Assembly: GCA_030704615.1 (NCBI GenBank)
Contig: CM060731.1
Span: forward strand, 82,750,756-82,814,755
Reading direction: 5' to 3'
Source of the DNA: Takakia lepidozioides
Taxonomy: Eukaryota; Streptophyta; Takakiopsida; Takakiales; Takakiaceae
Length of the DNA stretch: 64,000 bases
In this document: positions 35,707 through 46,449 of the stretch, piece after piece
How the letters are laid out: every line of letters begins with the position of its first letter
How positions within the stretch are numbered: position 1 is the stretch's first letter
Program-made: the position numbers and the translations under genes
The notes under the pieces: model-generated
Told to the model about the DNA's origin: nothing
The model's database searches: none
What the model saw: the letters and a program-made list of their open reading frames with translations, nothing else

Positions 35707-36206
35707 NNNNNNNNNNNNNNNNNNNNNNNNNNNNNNNNNNNNNNNNNNNNNNNNNNNNNNNNNNNNNNNNNNNNNNNNNNNNNNNNNNNNNNNNNNNNNN
35801 NNNNNNNNNNNNNNNNNNNNNNNNNNNNNNNNNNNNNNNNNNNNNNNNNNNNNNNNNNNNNNNNNNNNNNNNNNNNNNNNNNNNNNNNNNNNNNNNNNNN
35901 NNNNNNNNNNNNNNNNNNNNNNNNNNNNNNNNNNNNNNNNNNNNNNNNNNNNNNNNNNNNNNNNNNNNNNNNNNNNNNNNNNNNNNNNNNNNNNNNNNNN
36001 NNNNNNNNNNNNNNNNNNNNNNNNNNNNNNNNNNNNNNNNNNNNNNNNNNNNNNNNNNNNNNNNNNNNNNNNNNNNNNNNNNNNNNNNNNNNNNNNNNNN
36101 NNNNNNNNNNNNNNNNNNNNNNNNNNNNNNNNNNNNNNNNNNNNNNNNNNNNNNNNNNNNNNNNNNNNNNNNNNNNNNNNNNNNNNNNNNNNNNNNNNNN
36201 NNNNNN
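35707..36206. other. Assembly gap (500 N)
   Basis: Exactly 500 undetermined bases, so a placeholder of arbitrary length. Order and distance between the two sides are not proven by sequence. Confidence 0.99.
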
Positions 36207-36696
36207 ATGTGGCTTGGTGGGACTTGAAACAAGGTATGTGGTCTGAAAATAACTGTTTTGTATCATCCAGGACGAAGTTTGAAAGAAAATTTGACTGTCA
36301 ACAGTGTTGAATGCTGGAATGTATTATTTGGCTGCATCCATTCTTCAGCAAATGATCATATCTGGTCCATAACAGGCTCCATAGTTGGGGGTTCACACCA
36401 ATGTGAACCTCTTGTTTTTTTCCCACACTCGTGGGAAAAAACACGAGTGTTGCACTGAAGCTAGCTCACAGTAGATGTTCAGCAAACTTTTATGTGTTAC
36501 ATGGGGTTAAGTTGCCTTCACAGTTGCCCGATGCATCTATAGTTAGGGTCATGCAAAGTTTAGGGCACCTGATATTGTTGTCATGATTGAATTTTTGACC
36601 TAAGGGACATGTAGCACAAAGTAAAGAAGTTTGGTTCATCTCGTTGGGTTTGACTTTTGTAGTTGAGTCCCTAAATCTATTGCTTGGTACTTTAGT

Positions 36697-36815
36697 GGGG
36701 GGCTGCTATTTCATGAGCGGCATGAGCATGAGCGGAAAAAAAAAAAGCATGAGCAGACCATTGTGAGTCCACGGAAATAGGGTTAGGAGGCACGGAAATA
36801 GGGTCATGTGAAGTT
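36697..36815 (+). repeat. Left terminal inverted repeat of the giant element
   Basis: Six G, CTGCTATTTCATGAGC, several CATGAGC words, a run of A, then GGAAATAGGGTTAGG. Each block has an inverted counterpart in the same order at 60225-60366. Confidence 0.8.
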
Positions 36816-36929
36816 GGAATGTGGCACCAGTGGACTTGAAATGCAACATTTTATTGCAAATTTTGTGGCAAGCCACGTCTATACAAGTGTGTTCTAACTG
36901 TCATAGCCGGAATGGGCACTACTCTCCTA

Positions 36930-39900
36930 CACCCTCCGAGGAACTTGCCCCACCTTCTTCCTCATCCCCCTCATCCCCCTCGTTCTCGGAGCTCTGTGAT
37001 GCATCAGTTCCACTATGCCTCTAAAAAATCCCGTCCTCTTCTTGGGGGACTGTCCACCTCACCTCCTGGGAATCTTCTGCGTCTTCTCCCCCACTTTCCT
37101 TAGCAGAATCCAACACAAATCTACGAGCCCGACGGGCTCTAATAGCTGCTGCCTCCTCCCTCATCTTCATTTTCTTGAGGCTTGCCTCGTCTAAATCTGC
37201 TGTACACGACTACGTTCGGAACACCTCCTAATGGACACCGAAGCAAGCCGGGCAGCATAAGTAGGAAGGATCTACTCCCTTTCTGGACTAGGCATGAAAT
37301 CCCCCCTGGCAAAAAAAGGCACGTTCCTCCTGCCCATGAACTCCGGTGTAGACGTCCCTCCGGCAGTACTTGGCATCCTACAGTAAGAACAAATCCACTT
37401 CAAGAATGTCAATACCAGCACAACCACAAAGGGTTTTCAATGAAATAAGAGAGCGGAGGGAGGTGCCTCACAAAATCTGGAGGCAACTTACAATGCCACC
37501 ACTCACTCGTAAACCGGGGGCTCCTCGGCCTCGATCCCAACTTCCTCCCCCTGCTCCTTCTCAGATTTTTCCTCATCCTCCGAGGATGCCTCTTCCTCTT
37601 TCGGCAGACGTTCAGCCGCTGTAAGTTCCGAGTTGTGGAGGGCAGTATCTGGCTCGAAGGCGAACACATGCCTGTCGGACAACGTCCCTGCCCACATTGA
37701 AGCACCTGAGGAACAAAGCGGGCGGTTAATAGCTTGCGGCATGCAATTGCAATCGGGCCAGGGGACAAACTGAGCACGTGAAGGCTTACCCGTGCCGCAT
37801 GTGAGGTCCAGAATCCGCCCTTGGACATCCGAGCACGTCTCCATGAGGGTTTGGATGAAAGCAGGGCTCCGGGTCCGGCTGTACCGCCACGGTTTGCCTG
37901 TCTTTGTGTCCTTCGGCATACTGGAGTGGGGCACATAGTTGTAGAGGACATCGTAGGTTACAGGGTCCACAGCGGCATCAACAAGACGACCGTCGTTGCG
38001 GAATTTGAACGTAGACCCTCTCTTCACAAAGCAATATGCCTCAAACACCAATGTCTGCACATCCAACAAAGAAGGGATCAACTCCAGGGTCTACTTAACA
38101 TACACCACAATATGAGGTGAATGCAAAAGATTGATAACTTACACTTTGGCCCTCTGTTCGCAACCCCTGTGTACTGATGTAGAACCATTTTCTGAGGAGG
38201 ACCGGGGTGACACTTTTCGGTGTCCACCTTGCCACCGCATTCTCTGTGGTCTTCCCTCTCGTGGCAAGGGCAACCACACATCCACCGTCATCCAGAAGCA
38301 TCCCTGCCAGCCCAAACCCGGCTTTCCAGTAGTCCTCAGTAAACCTGTTCCAGGTGGGCACACCATCCAGGCCCTCCAGCAGCTCCCCATCTAGAATGTC
38401 GAGGAGAATCATGTCGCAAGCTCTCTCCACCTCAACCCCCCCCCCGAGTGCTCTTGCAATTCGTGCTCACAGCCGTGAAGAATTCCATCATGGCTTCAAA
38501 ACCAGGGGTGTCTTTAGGCTCTGTACCGCCAGCCCTCTTCTTGGCTTTCCCCTTCTGCTCCGCCAGAGACTTGTTGTGTGCCACCTTCTTCGCCCTGGCA
38601 GCGAGAGCGTCAAGGAAGCTCTCATTGACGCATTGGATGATGGTTGGAGGTTCTAGCTTTGGCCTGTGCGTAAACGTCACCGCCGAATACCGCCGTGTAG
38701 GCTCGCCCTCAAATGCCAACTTCTTGGCAGAGCCAGTCCCATTCCGAACTGACTTGGGAACCCGGACGACCGGTGACTAGGTAGGAGCAACAGCAATCGC
38801 AGGACCTTGAACAAAGTCGTCGTCCGAGTCACTCTCTTGGGTCCCCTCCTGCGCCTCCTCCGATGCCCCGATGGTTTTCTTCTTTTTGGGTGTTACTGCA
38901 CTCACCTGTTTCCTTGTCCTTTTCCTTTGGCCTTTACTCTTCTCATGCAATTTCTCCAGAATTCCTGTCTGAGCAAGCTCTGCCGCTTTCCTGGAGTTCG
39001 CAAGCGCTTTTGCCTCTTTTGCACCCAACGGAGGCAGCGGAGCCCGGTTTCGTCGGAATTCAGCATCCAGCTTCAATTGAAACTCGGCAATCACGCAAAT
39101 GTTCCAGATGCCACTCCTTCACAATATCGTCAGTGTACATGGAGTCAGCCCCAAGGTTCCTCCATGCCAGGAAGAATGGTGGCTCGAAAGACAGATGACC
39201 TTTCTCCAAAAGGGAGAACTTGCAGTACCTGCATTCATGAAAAACACAATGAGGTCCCTGAAATGCATATTCGGCACCATTTTCCCAGGTTGGGGCGGAT
39301 GTGAGTGGGCCTAGAAATGGAAAAATGGCGCCGAATTTCGGTTTTCGGTGAGTGCCACCCTAGGGACTTAGCCATCTTGGAAGCCCTGAAATGGAAATTC
39401 GGTGCCATTTTTCCCGGTTTGGGCCGAAGATGGCTAAGTCCCAGAACCGCAATAGGGCCTAGAACTGGAAAAATGGCGCCGAATTTCCAGTTCAGGTCCA
39501 GCCACCCTAGGGACTTAGCCCGAAAATGGCTAAGTCCCTGAACGGCAATAGGGCCTACAACTGGAAAATGGCGCCGAATTTCCAGTTCCGGGCCAGCCAC
39601 CCTAGGGACTTAGCCCGAAAATGGCTAAGTCCCTGAACGGCAATAGGGCCTACAACTGGAAAATGGCGCCGAATTTCCACTTCAGGGCCAGCCAGTCTAG
39701 GGACTTAGCCCGAAAATGGCTAAGTCCCTGAACGGCAATAGGGCCTGGAACTGGAAAACGGCGCCGAATTTCCAGTTCCGGGCCAGCCACCCTAGGGACT
39801 TAGCCCGAAAATGGCTAAGTCCCTGGACGGCAATAGGGCCTAGAACTGGAAAACGGCGCCGAATTTCCAGTTCAGGGCCAGCAACCCTAGGGACTTAGCC

Positions 39901-41200
39901 CGAAAATGGCTAAGTCCCTGAACGGCAATAGGGCCTGGAACTGGAAAATGGCGCCGAATTTCCAGTTCCGGGCCAGCCTGTCTAGGGACTTAGCCATTTT
40001 CGGAGCCCTGACTGGAAATTCGGCGCCATTTTCCCTAACACCACTTGAGGCCTCTAACATCCTGAAATGCAAGGACTTGAAAGAAAGGCAGCGCGTATGT
40101 ACATGTACAGAAGGTGCATTGCTGCTTTGTCCGCGTTCGGCTGGTCGGTGAACTCGTGGCTCCGGCGAGCATCTGCTATCTCCCGAAAGAATAGGTTGGT
40201 TTTGTAGAGCATAAAGTACCTCGTCACATAGTCACGTAGGCTCTCTGCTGCAGGAGATATCTCCATCTTGAACTGATGTGCTTGTGTGTCCAGCTGCTCT
40301 TGCGCATTCATCGTCACCTGTGGAGATTCTCCATCAGATCGCTTTCCTGAAAAAATACAATGAATCCACCCCCTACTAGAGTAGAAGCCCCAAACGAAGC
40401 GTAGGGAAGTACCTGAAACCACCATGTCATGCGGTTCATCCACATGTCGAATGTGGGGTCAGAGAGTTTGTCCGGTTTGGGGAAACTCCACATGTCCCTG
40501 GTACTTTGGGAACCATTCCAGATTTGGAGCCACCGGGTCTGTCCAACCACCCAGCATATTCGTAAGCGCCAAACACCACAAAAAGGAGTTGTTGCCACCA
40601 CAATTTGGTTAAGAATGTATCACCTTTTCTGTTGCATCCACACAGGATGTGGCTAGACGATGGAGCTTCTCCAATGTCATCGTGGGCTTCAGAGCGCGAG
40701 AGTAGTGCTTCCCCACCTCCACCAGAAAGTCGGCACCAAGGGCGGGATCAGCTATGGCCACGTACTTTACCATCCGCGACTTGTACTTTATGTGGGCCCT
40801 CACCTCCGCAGCTTTGACATACGATTCGAGTTCCGGGAGGGTTGGATTCTTCTCCTCTGACTCCATGTAGAACCTCCGCGCATGTGCCAAATCCTGCTGT
40901 ATTTTCGTCTGTCAAGAATGCGCACATAAGATTAAAGATCATGCTCAACACAATTTCTTCTATTGGGGGAGGAGAGACAGATTAGCTCAACAAAACTATC
41001 AGGAGCTTTACCCGAAATATGTAGTCCACCATGGCGTCGACGCTCAGCCTATACCAGGTTCTGTCTGCCTTTGCCTCCGACTTGCGCAGGAGGTCGGCAC
41101 TGAGGGAATTGGCAAACTCTTGCACCCCTGCTTCCCGACATCCTTCACTCGGAAGAGCATATGGGACAAGTTGGTGGCAATGAAGGCATTCTCAGTTACC
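36930..41200 (-). pseudogene. ParB-like/methyltransferase gene, old truncated copy
   Basis: Same gene as at 51858-57063, opposite strand, N-terminal part (including the ParB-like domain) missing. Recognisable exons: 41012-41200, 40624-40908, ~40413-40553, 40103-40317, 38143-39228, 37790-38054, 37507-37705, ~36930-37377. Three have exactly the length of their counterpart (189, 285, 265), so splicing is conserved. It keeps the methyltransferase pieces ACDMILLDILDGE (motif IV position) and RILDLTCGTG (motif I), then DRHVFAFEPD. It is dead: an in-frame TAG near 38777, a frameshift in a C run near 38436-38446, and several stops in the last exon (for example after DFMPSPERE and after EEDGIF). Substitutions throughout show that this copy is old. 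It ends at the gypsy LTR at 41260. Confidence 0.85.
39400..40050. repeat. ~95-bp tandem satellite inside an intron of the old gene copy
   Basis: Six to seven units, period 94-97 bp, each starting AATGGCTAAGTCCC (for example 39430, 39527, 39622, 39716, 39812, 39907). They fill most of the 874-bp intron 39229-40102. Every unit carries a near-palindrome, GGAAAATGGCGCC followed by GAATTTCC, resembling the palindrome of the large arrays at 49.8 and 57.2 kb. Confidence 0.85.
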
Positions 41201-41259
41201 CTGCAGTGCCACATTTCCATCAAACAATACTGAAATGGGAATTTCCATCATATATGAGG

Positions 41260-43130
41260 TGTCAAGTTATTTTACCACTAGTGTGAAACTAGCTAGGAAA
41301 TAGCTAGCTTTTACATATTGATATTTGGGATTGGCCCAAGTGTCAATCCAGGGGTCAAGGCAGATTTAGGCCCTGGAGTGGTTATCTTCACGGCAAGCGC
41401 GGGAGGCTCATCTTTCTCGAGTTGAGCCTCACCGCGCCTAGCTATGGCGCCGTAGTGTGGATTCCCCATGGCGTGGGGTGCACTTGGCTTGACTTGTATT
41501 TGAGTGATGAGGTTATATATGCATGAGTTTATGCTTCAGCTTTGTGAGCTCGCATGAGCTTGTGCTCGTATTCTTCTTCTTTATCACTCGAGAAAGATCA
41601 GCTCGTATCTGTAAGTGCCAGATACGAGTTAGTTGTAGCACTTGTGGTTTTTGCTTGAGAATGAGAGAAACCAAGTTGTTATGCAAGGAGCACCGTGGAG
41701 CTCTTAGTTATTAGAAGCGGAGGCGATGTGGGTTACGAGGTGGTAGACCTTGGCATTCGATCTTCAGCTTCAGAGATGAAAGCACCATGCTGCAGGTAAT
41801 TCCAGAGCACCTTGATGGTTCCAGATTGTGTACATGCATGAGCAAGCACGATTGGGAAGAGGACCAGTCAAGAGCAGGTTATAGTGGCTTTGGTGGCAAA
41901 GCTGAGAACTGGACTTGGGAATGCGAGCTTTCATTGTGTGAAGGATTGCAAGACCAAGCGAAAGGGCTGATTTTGCTTGGGGCAAATCAGTGCACTTTGT
42001 GGAGTATGGTGAGATTGGGTTTCAATCTCGAGCTTCAGCATTGAGAGGGCTCTTGTCATGGCAAGAACAGGGCTGGAACAGGAGCTAAGAGGTGCGGCAA
42101 GGCCATGGAATGTGCACCTAGGGTTTCAGAGCTTGGAAGAAGAGTTCTTGCACCACAAGAGAAGTGTCTTGTGGCTGGAAATGTAAGCCTTAGGGTTTCA
42201 GGAGCTTGGCAAAGGCTATGGAGTGCTTAGTCTTGTCATAGAGAGCATCAAGGAGCCAAGGAGCCAAGATAGGGGGCTGATATCTCTTGTGTGAAGAGGT
42301 TGCATGTGTGGAGAATGTATTCAGCTCAGCTTGGAGGGCAAGCAAGGAAGAGGGAAGGGCTGACTTCCCTTATGTGAGGGCAATGTATGTGTGGAGCATG
42401 CTCTCAGCCTCGTGAAGGCTTGCACTTTTAGGTGTGGGAGTGCAAGAAAGGAAGGAAGGGGCTGGTTTCCCTGTAGGGCATGTAGAGCATGCTTTCAGCC
42501 TGCTGAAGCTTGTATTATCAGGTTTGTGGGTGCAAGAAATGAAGCAAAGGAGCTGATTCTCTTATGGTGAGAGTGGGGCATGTGTGGAGCATGCCTTCAG
42601 CCCATTGAGGCTCTTGTTTTCAAGCCTTAGAGAGCTAGAACGGAAGGTCTAGGGCTGGTTTCCACTTAGAGTGAAAGAACAGCACTTGTAGGGCCTATGT
42701 GAGTTGGGGTTTCAACTTCAAGCTTGAAGGGAGCGCAACTCTTGAAGCAACAGGTGTAGAGGGCTGGAATAGGCTCTAAGACAGATGCTATGGCCAATGA
42801 GGGAAGTGCTTGAATGAGTGCTCACAAGGGCTGGGAACCAGCAGGGCTTGGTTGTTTGCCATTGAGTTTAGTGGCGTGTTTGGGGAGGCCCTGCTTGGTT
42901 GTTTGCCATTGAGTTTAGTGGCGTGTTTGGGGAGGCTAAGTGAGAAAGAAGGCTTGGTTTGTGGCAACCACCTCATGGCTTAGGGCTACTATGGTGGTGT
43001 GTGGGAGCCGAAAGAGCAAGGATACCTTGCTGATTTCCTCACAGCCACCATAGCTCGGTGGAAAGAAGCCTAGAGTCCAAGAGACACAAACCCTAGCTTG
43101 GCGTGGCTAAACCCCTTGGAGAAATGGCTA
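41260..43130 (+). repeat. LTR-like part of the gypsy fragment
   Basis: Non-coding. Contains degenerate ~115-bp repeats with GTGTGGAGCATGC words at 42.29-42.62 kb, and a ~57-bp perfect-looking direct duplication containing TTGCCATTGAGTTTAGTGGC at about 42851-42935. Confidence 0.5.
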
Positions 43131-43134
43131 AACT

Positions 43135-44215
43135 GCCAGAGCGGCCATGTGTGGGGCTGTGACAGGCTGTGGCAAGCTGTGATGGGCTGTGACAGGCTGT
43201 GCCCTGTGCCCTGTGGGGCTGTGACGGGCTGTGCCCAGTGGCCTTGGGGGCTGTGACGGGCTGTGACGGGCTGTGACAGGCTGTGACGGGCTGTGACGGG
43301 CTGTGACGGGCTGTGGCAAGCTGTGACAGGCTGTGACGGGCTGTGACGGGCTGTGACAGGCTGTGGCAAGCTGTGACAGGCTGTGATGGGCTGTGATGGG
43401 CTGTGACAGGCTGTGCCCTGTGCCCTGTGGGGCTGTGACGGGCTGTGTCAGGCTGTGACAGGCTGTGCCCAGTGGCCTTTGGGGCTGTGACGGGCTGTGC
43501 GGGGCTGTGACAGGCTGTGCCCTGAGGCCTGTGGGGCTGTGACGGGCTGTGACAGGCTGTGCCCATGGCCTTTGGGGCTGTGAGGGGCTGTGACAGGCCG
43601 TGCCTGAGGCCTTTGAGGCTGTGACGGGCTGTGAGGGGCTGTGACAGGCCGTGCCCATGGCCTTTGGGGCTGTGACGGGCTGTGAGGGGCTGTGACAGGC
43701 CGTGCCTGAGGCCTTTGAGGCTGTGACGGGCTGTGAGGGGCTGTGACAGGCCGTGCCCATGGCCTTTGGGCTGTGACGGGCTGTGAGGGGCTGTGACAGG
43801 CCGTGCCCATGGCCTTTGGGGCTGTGACGGGCTGAGAGGGGCTGTGACAGGCCGTGCCTGAGGCCTTTGGGGCTGTGATGGGCTGTGAGGGGCTGTGACA
43901 GGCCGTGCCTGAGGCCTTTGGGGCTGTGACGGGCTGTGAGGGGCTGTGACAGCCGTGCCTGAGGCCTTTGGGGCTGTGATGGGCTATGAGGGGCTGTGAC
44001 AGGCCGTGCTTGAGGCCTTTGAGGCTGTGACGGGCTGTGAGGGGCTGTGACAGGTCGTGCCTGAGGCCTTTGGGGCTGTGACGGGCTGTGAGGGGCTGTG
44101 ACAGGCTGTGCCTGAGGCCTTTGAGGCTGTGACGAGTTGTGAGGGGCTGTGACAGGATGTGCCCAGTGGCCTGTGGGACTGTGACGGCTGTGACCAGTGA
44201 GCTGTGTGGGCCTGT
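43135..44215. repeat. GGCTGTGACGG minisatellite
   Basis: About 1.1 kb of an ~11-bp unit (GGCTGTGACGG and variants). From 43.5 kb it is arranged in a ~55-65 bp higher-order unit containing CAGGCCGTGCCTGAGGCCTT. The same satellite precedes gag in the copy at 60.37 kb, so it is part of the gypsy leader. Confidence 0.9.
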
Positions 44216-44483
44216 GCTGGTCTGTGGTGGCCCGTGTTGACCTGTGGATGGCCTATGCTGACTCGTGGAGGCACTGGTGGACTAAGGACTGACATGTGGT
44301 CTGGAAGGCCGAATTTTGAAGCTCGTGGAGGGCGGTTTGAGGAGTATCTTCATGATATTCCCATGGTCATGCAAGTTCAGGTGTAGGCTATGTTAGGAAC
44401 TTAGTATTCCAAACCATAAGCCGCAACAGGTTCTCTACCCGGTTACCTTGTGGAGAGGGGGTTAGGGACATGTTCATGACCGG

Positions 44484-46449
44484 TTGAGTGTCAACACGGA
44501 GGTGCCACTAGTTGCTGGGGACAGTGCCGGTTCGAGCACTAGCGATACTAGTGGGTACACGAGACGAGGTGTGCGGTTTAGGCCACCTTCACCTCCTGTG
44601 TCTTCCACAGAAGGTTCTGATTCGGATTGTGAATCAGGAGGGCTCATACCGGCGGTGCAAGTTGTTTCTTTGCCATTGTTGTGGGACACAATGGAGGAGA
44701 TGTATGGAGCTACCAAGGGGCCACGAAGGTACTCTGGGGCGGTGGGCACCATTGAGTTGGATGATTTTATCCAAGAGTTTGATAGTTGGTGTGATTTGCA
44801 GCAAATGCGCAATCCACAACTATTTACGCCGTTCATGGCATGGAAAGGGCTGTTTCAGCACCTTGAGGGGCCGCCTATGGATGATTACCATGAGTTCAGG
44901 CGGGGGCATGAGGTTGAGATCGAGGAGTGAAGGATGTACTGGTCACCCAACTATGTCTCCATCACTAGGGGCACTAGAGCCACGAGGGCAATGGCTACAC
45001 CTGCCGCTACACCGGCAGCTTCAGCAAGTAGCAGTGGGACAGGTGGTACAGTAGCTACGACATCCACCCAAGCTACTACCGCACCAGCACTAGCACCCGT
45101 GCCTGCCTTCAACCCTGTTGTGGAGTTCTTCGAAGAGTTGAGAGGGAACTACCAAGGGGTGAGGACAGAGAAGTTGCGGAGCTTGCAAGAGTTCCAACGG
45201 AAGCCGACCGAGAGCTTGAGGGAGGCTTTCACTCGCATGAGGCGCTTGATAAATGTAACCCAAGGGGTTACGGAAGCTCAGGCAGTCCAATTCTGGTATG
45301 GGATATTGGACAAGGAACTGAGGAGAAGGGTGCGGGATGCAACTCTCCTACAAGCGGCCCAACCCACCTTAACAAATGTGTTTTTGCTGGCAGAGCGGAT
45401 AGAGCTCAACATGGTGGAGGAACGAGTGGTCATGGTGGGATTTGCTAAGGAGACACCACGGGGTAGTGGTGCTCCTAGCCAACCACTACCTCAACGTGCT
45501 CAAGGCAACAAGGGGGCTCAGGTGAAGCTTAGGGAAGGGCAGAGAGGACCTCAGATGCAGGGGTCTCTCCCTTCATTTGCTGGCCAACAACGGGCGGATG
45601 TGGTGTGCTGGACATGTGGAGGACCCCATGTCAAGAAGGATTGCCCAGAGGGAGGCAAAGGGTCGGCACATGCACAGCCTGCACAGTTGCAGTGTGGGCA
45701 TTGTGGCAAGCACGGGCATGAAGAGGCCCAGTGTTATAGTTTGCATCCTGAGTTGCGCCCAGGCCAGTTCCAAGGGAACAATGGTGGCCGGGGGCGAGGT
45801 GGAGCAGCCCAGAGAGGACGAGGTGGCCAGCCACGAGGTGCAGGCCAAGGGCAAGCTCAACGTGGCCAAGGACGCGGAGGTCAGGGTGTTGACCAAGGCA
45901 TGGCCAACCGGCTTCAGCAGCTAGAGCAGAGGCTCGCTGCCATGGCTACAGCTCAGGTGGTACCGGCTCTAAGGCCGGATGGTCCACCTCCTGTTCCTGA
46001 GGGAGGAGATATGGGAGGCATGGGATTCATGTGTGGAGCAGCACTACCACTAGTGCAGGTGGAGTCTGCTGCAGCCGTGACTCGAGGAGCAGCACGAGTT
46101 CCTGAGCCACGAGGTGCAGAGGTGGAGTTGGATCCACAGCGTGGGGAGGCAAGCCGTCAGGCTAGGCTTCCTCAGTCATTCACATTGGCGGAGACAGTGT
46201 CGACGCCATCCATGGCACCTAGTTCTCGCCCGACTATTACCGAGGCGGAGGTTACTATGCCATTGGGGAGAGCTACACGGGCAACACCACTACCTAGTGT
46301 TGCCAAGGCTACGGCAGCTAGTGTGCTGTTAGGAGCGGCCACATCTGTGTGCCAGGCTCCATTGTTCTCGGCTACCATGATTGCGACGCCGGGAATAAGA
46401 CCAGCTGAGGTGTTCAGGCTGGCAGCTACACTCTGTGAGAGTGGGGACT
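44484..46449 (+). pseudogene. gypsy gag (best-preserved copy), 3' truncated
   Basis: Gag of the same family as at 2186. The reading is open from 44484 to a TGA at 44928-44930, where the sister copy at 61.86 kb has Trp (TGG), then open again from 44931 to 46449. Capsid segments (FNPVVEFFEELRGNYQG, FWYGILDKELRRRVRDATL), two zinc knuckles (CWTCGGPHVKKDC and CGHCGKHGHEEAQC) and an Arg/Gly/Gln-rich nucleic-acid-binding tail are intact. After 46449 the frame runs into the antisense of the transposase gene and is no longer gag. No ATG marks the beginning; the true start is unclear. Confidence 0.85.

Larger units (their letters stand above)
41260..46449 (+). mobile_element. gypsy fragment (LTR to mid gag-protease) inside the giant element
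   Basis: Starts TGTCAAGTTATTTTACC at 41260, an LTR start analogous to that at 270. LTR-like sequence runs to about 43.1 kb, then a minisatellite, untranslated leader and gag, ending abruptly at 46449 within the protease-linker region. The copy at 61.4-64 kb continues past this point with different sequence, so 46449 is a true breakpoint. The 3' half is missing. Confidence 0.75.

Noticed and set aside
35518-36266. Open frames of ~200-240 codons
   Set aside because: They consist almost entirely of the 500 N of the assembly gap.
37400-38120. Plus-strand frames opposite the old methyltransferase copy
   Set aside because: The minus strand has conserved exon boundaries and protein similarity to the copy at 56 kb; the plus-strand frames are shadows.
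43070-44295. Long minus-strand open frames rich in HSPSQPVTA
   Set aside because: They are translations of the GGCTGTGACGG minisatellite; all three frames stay open for the same reason.
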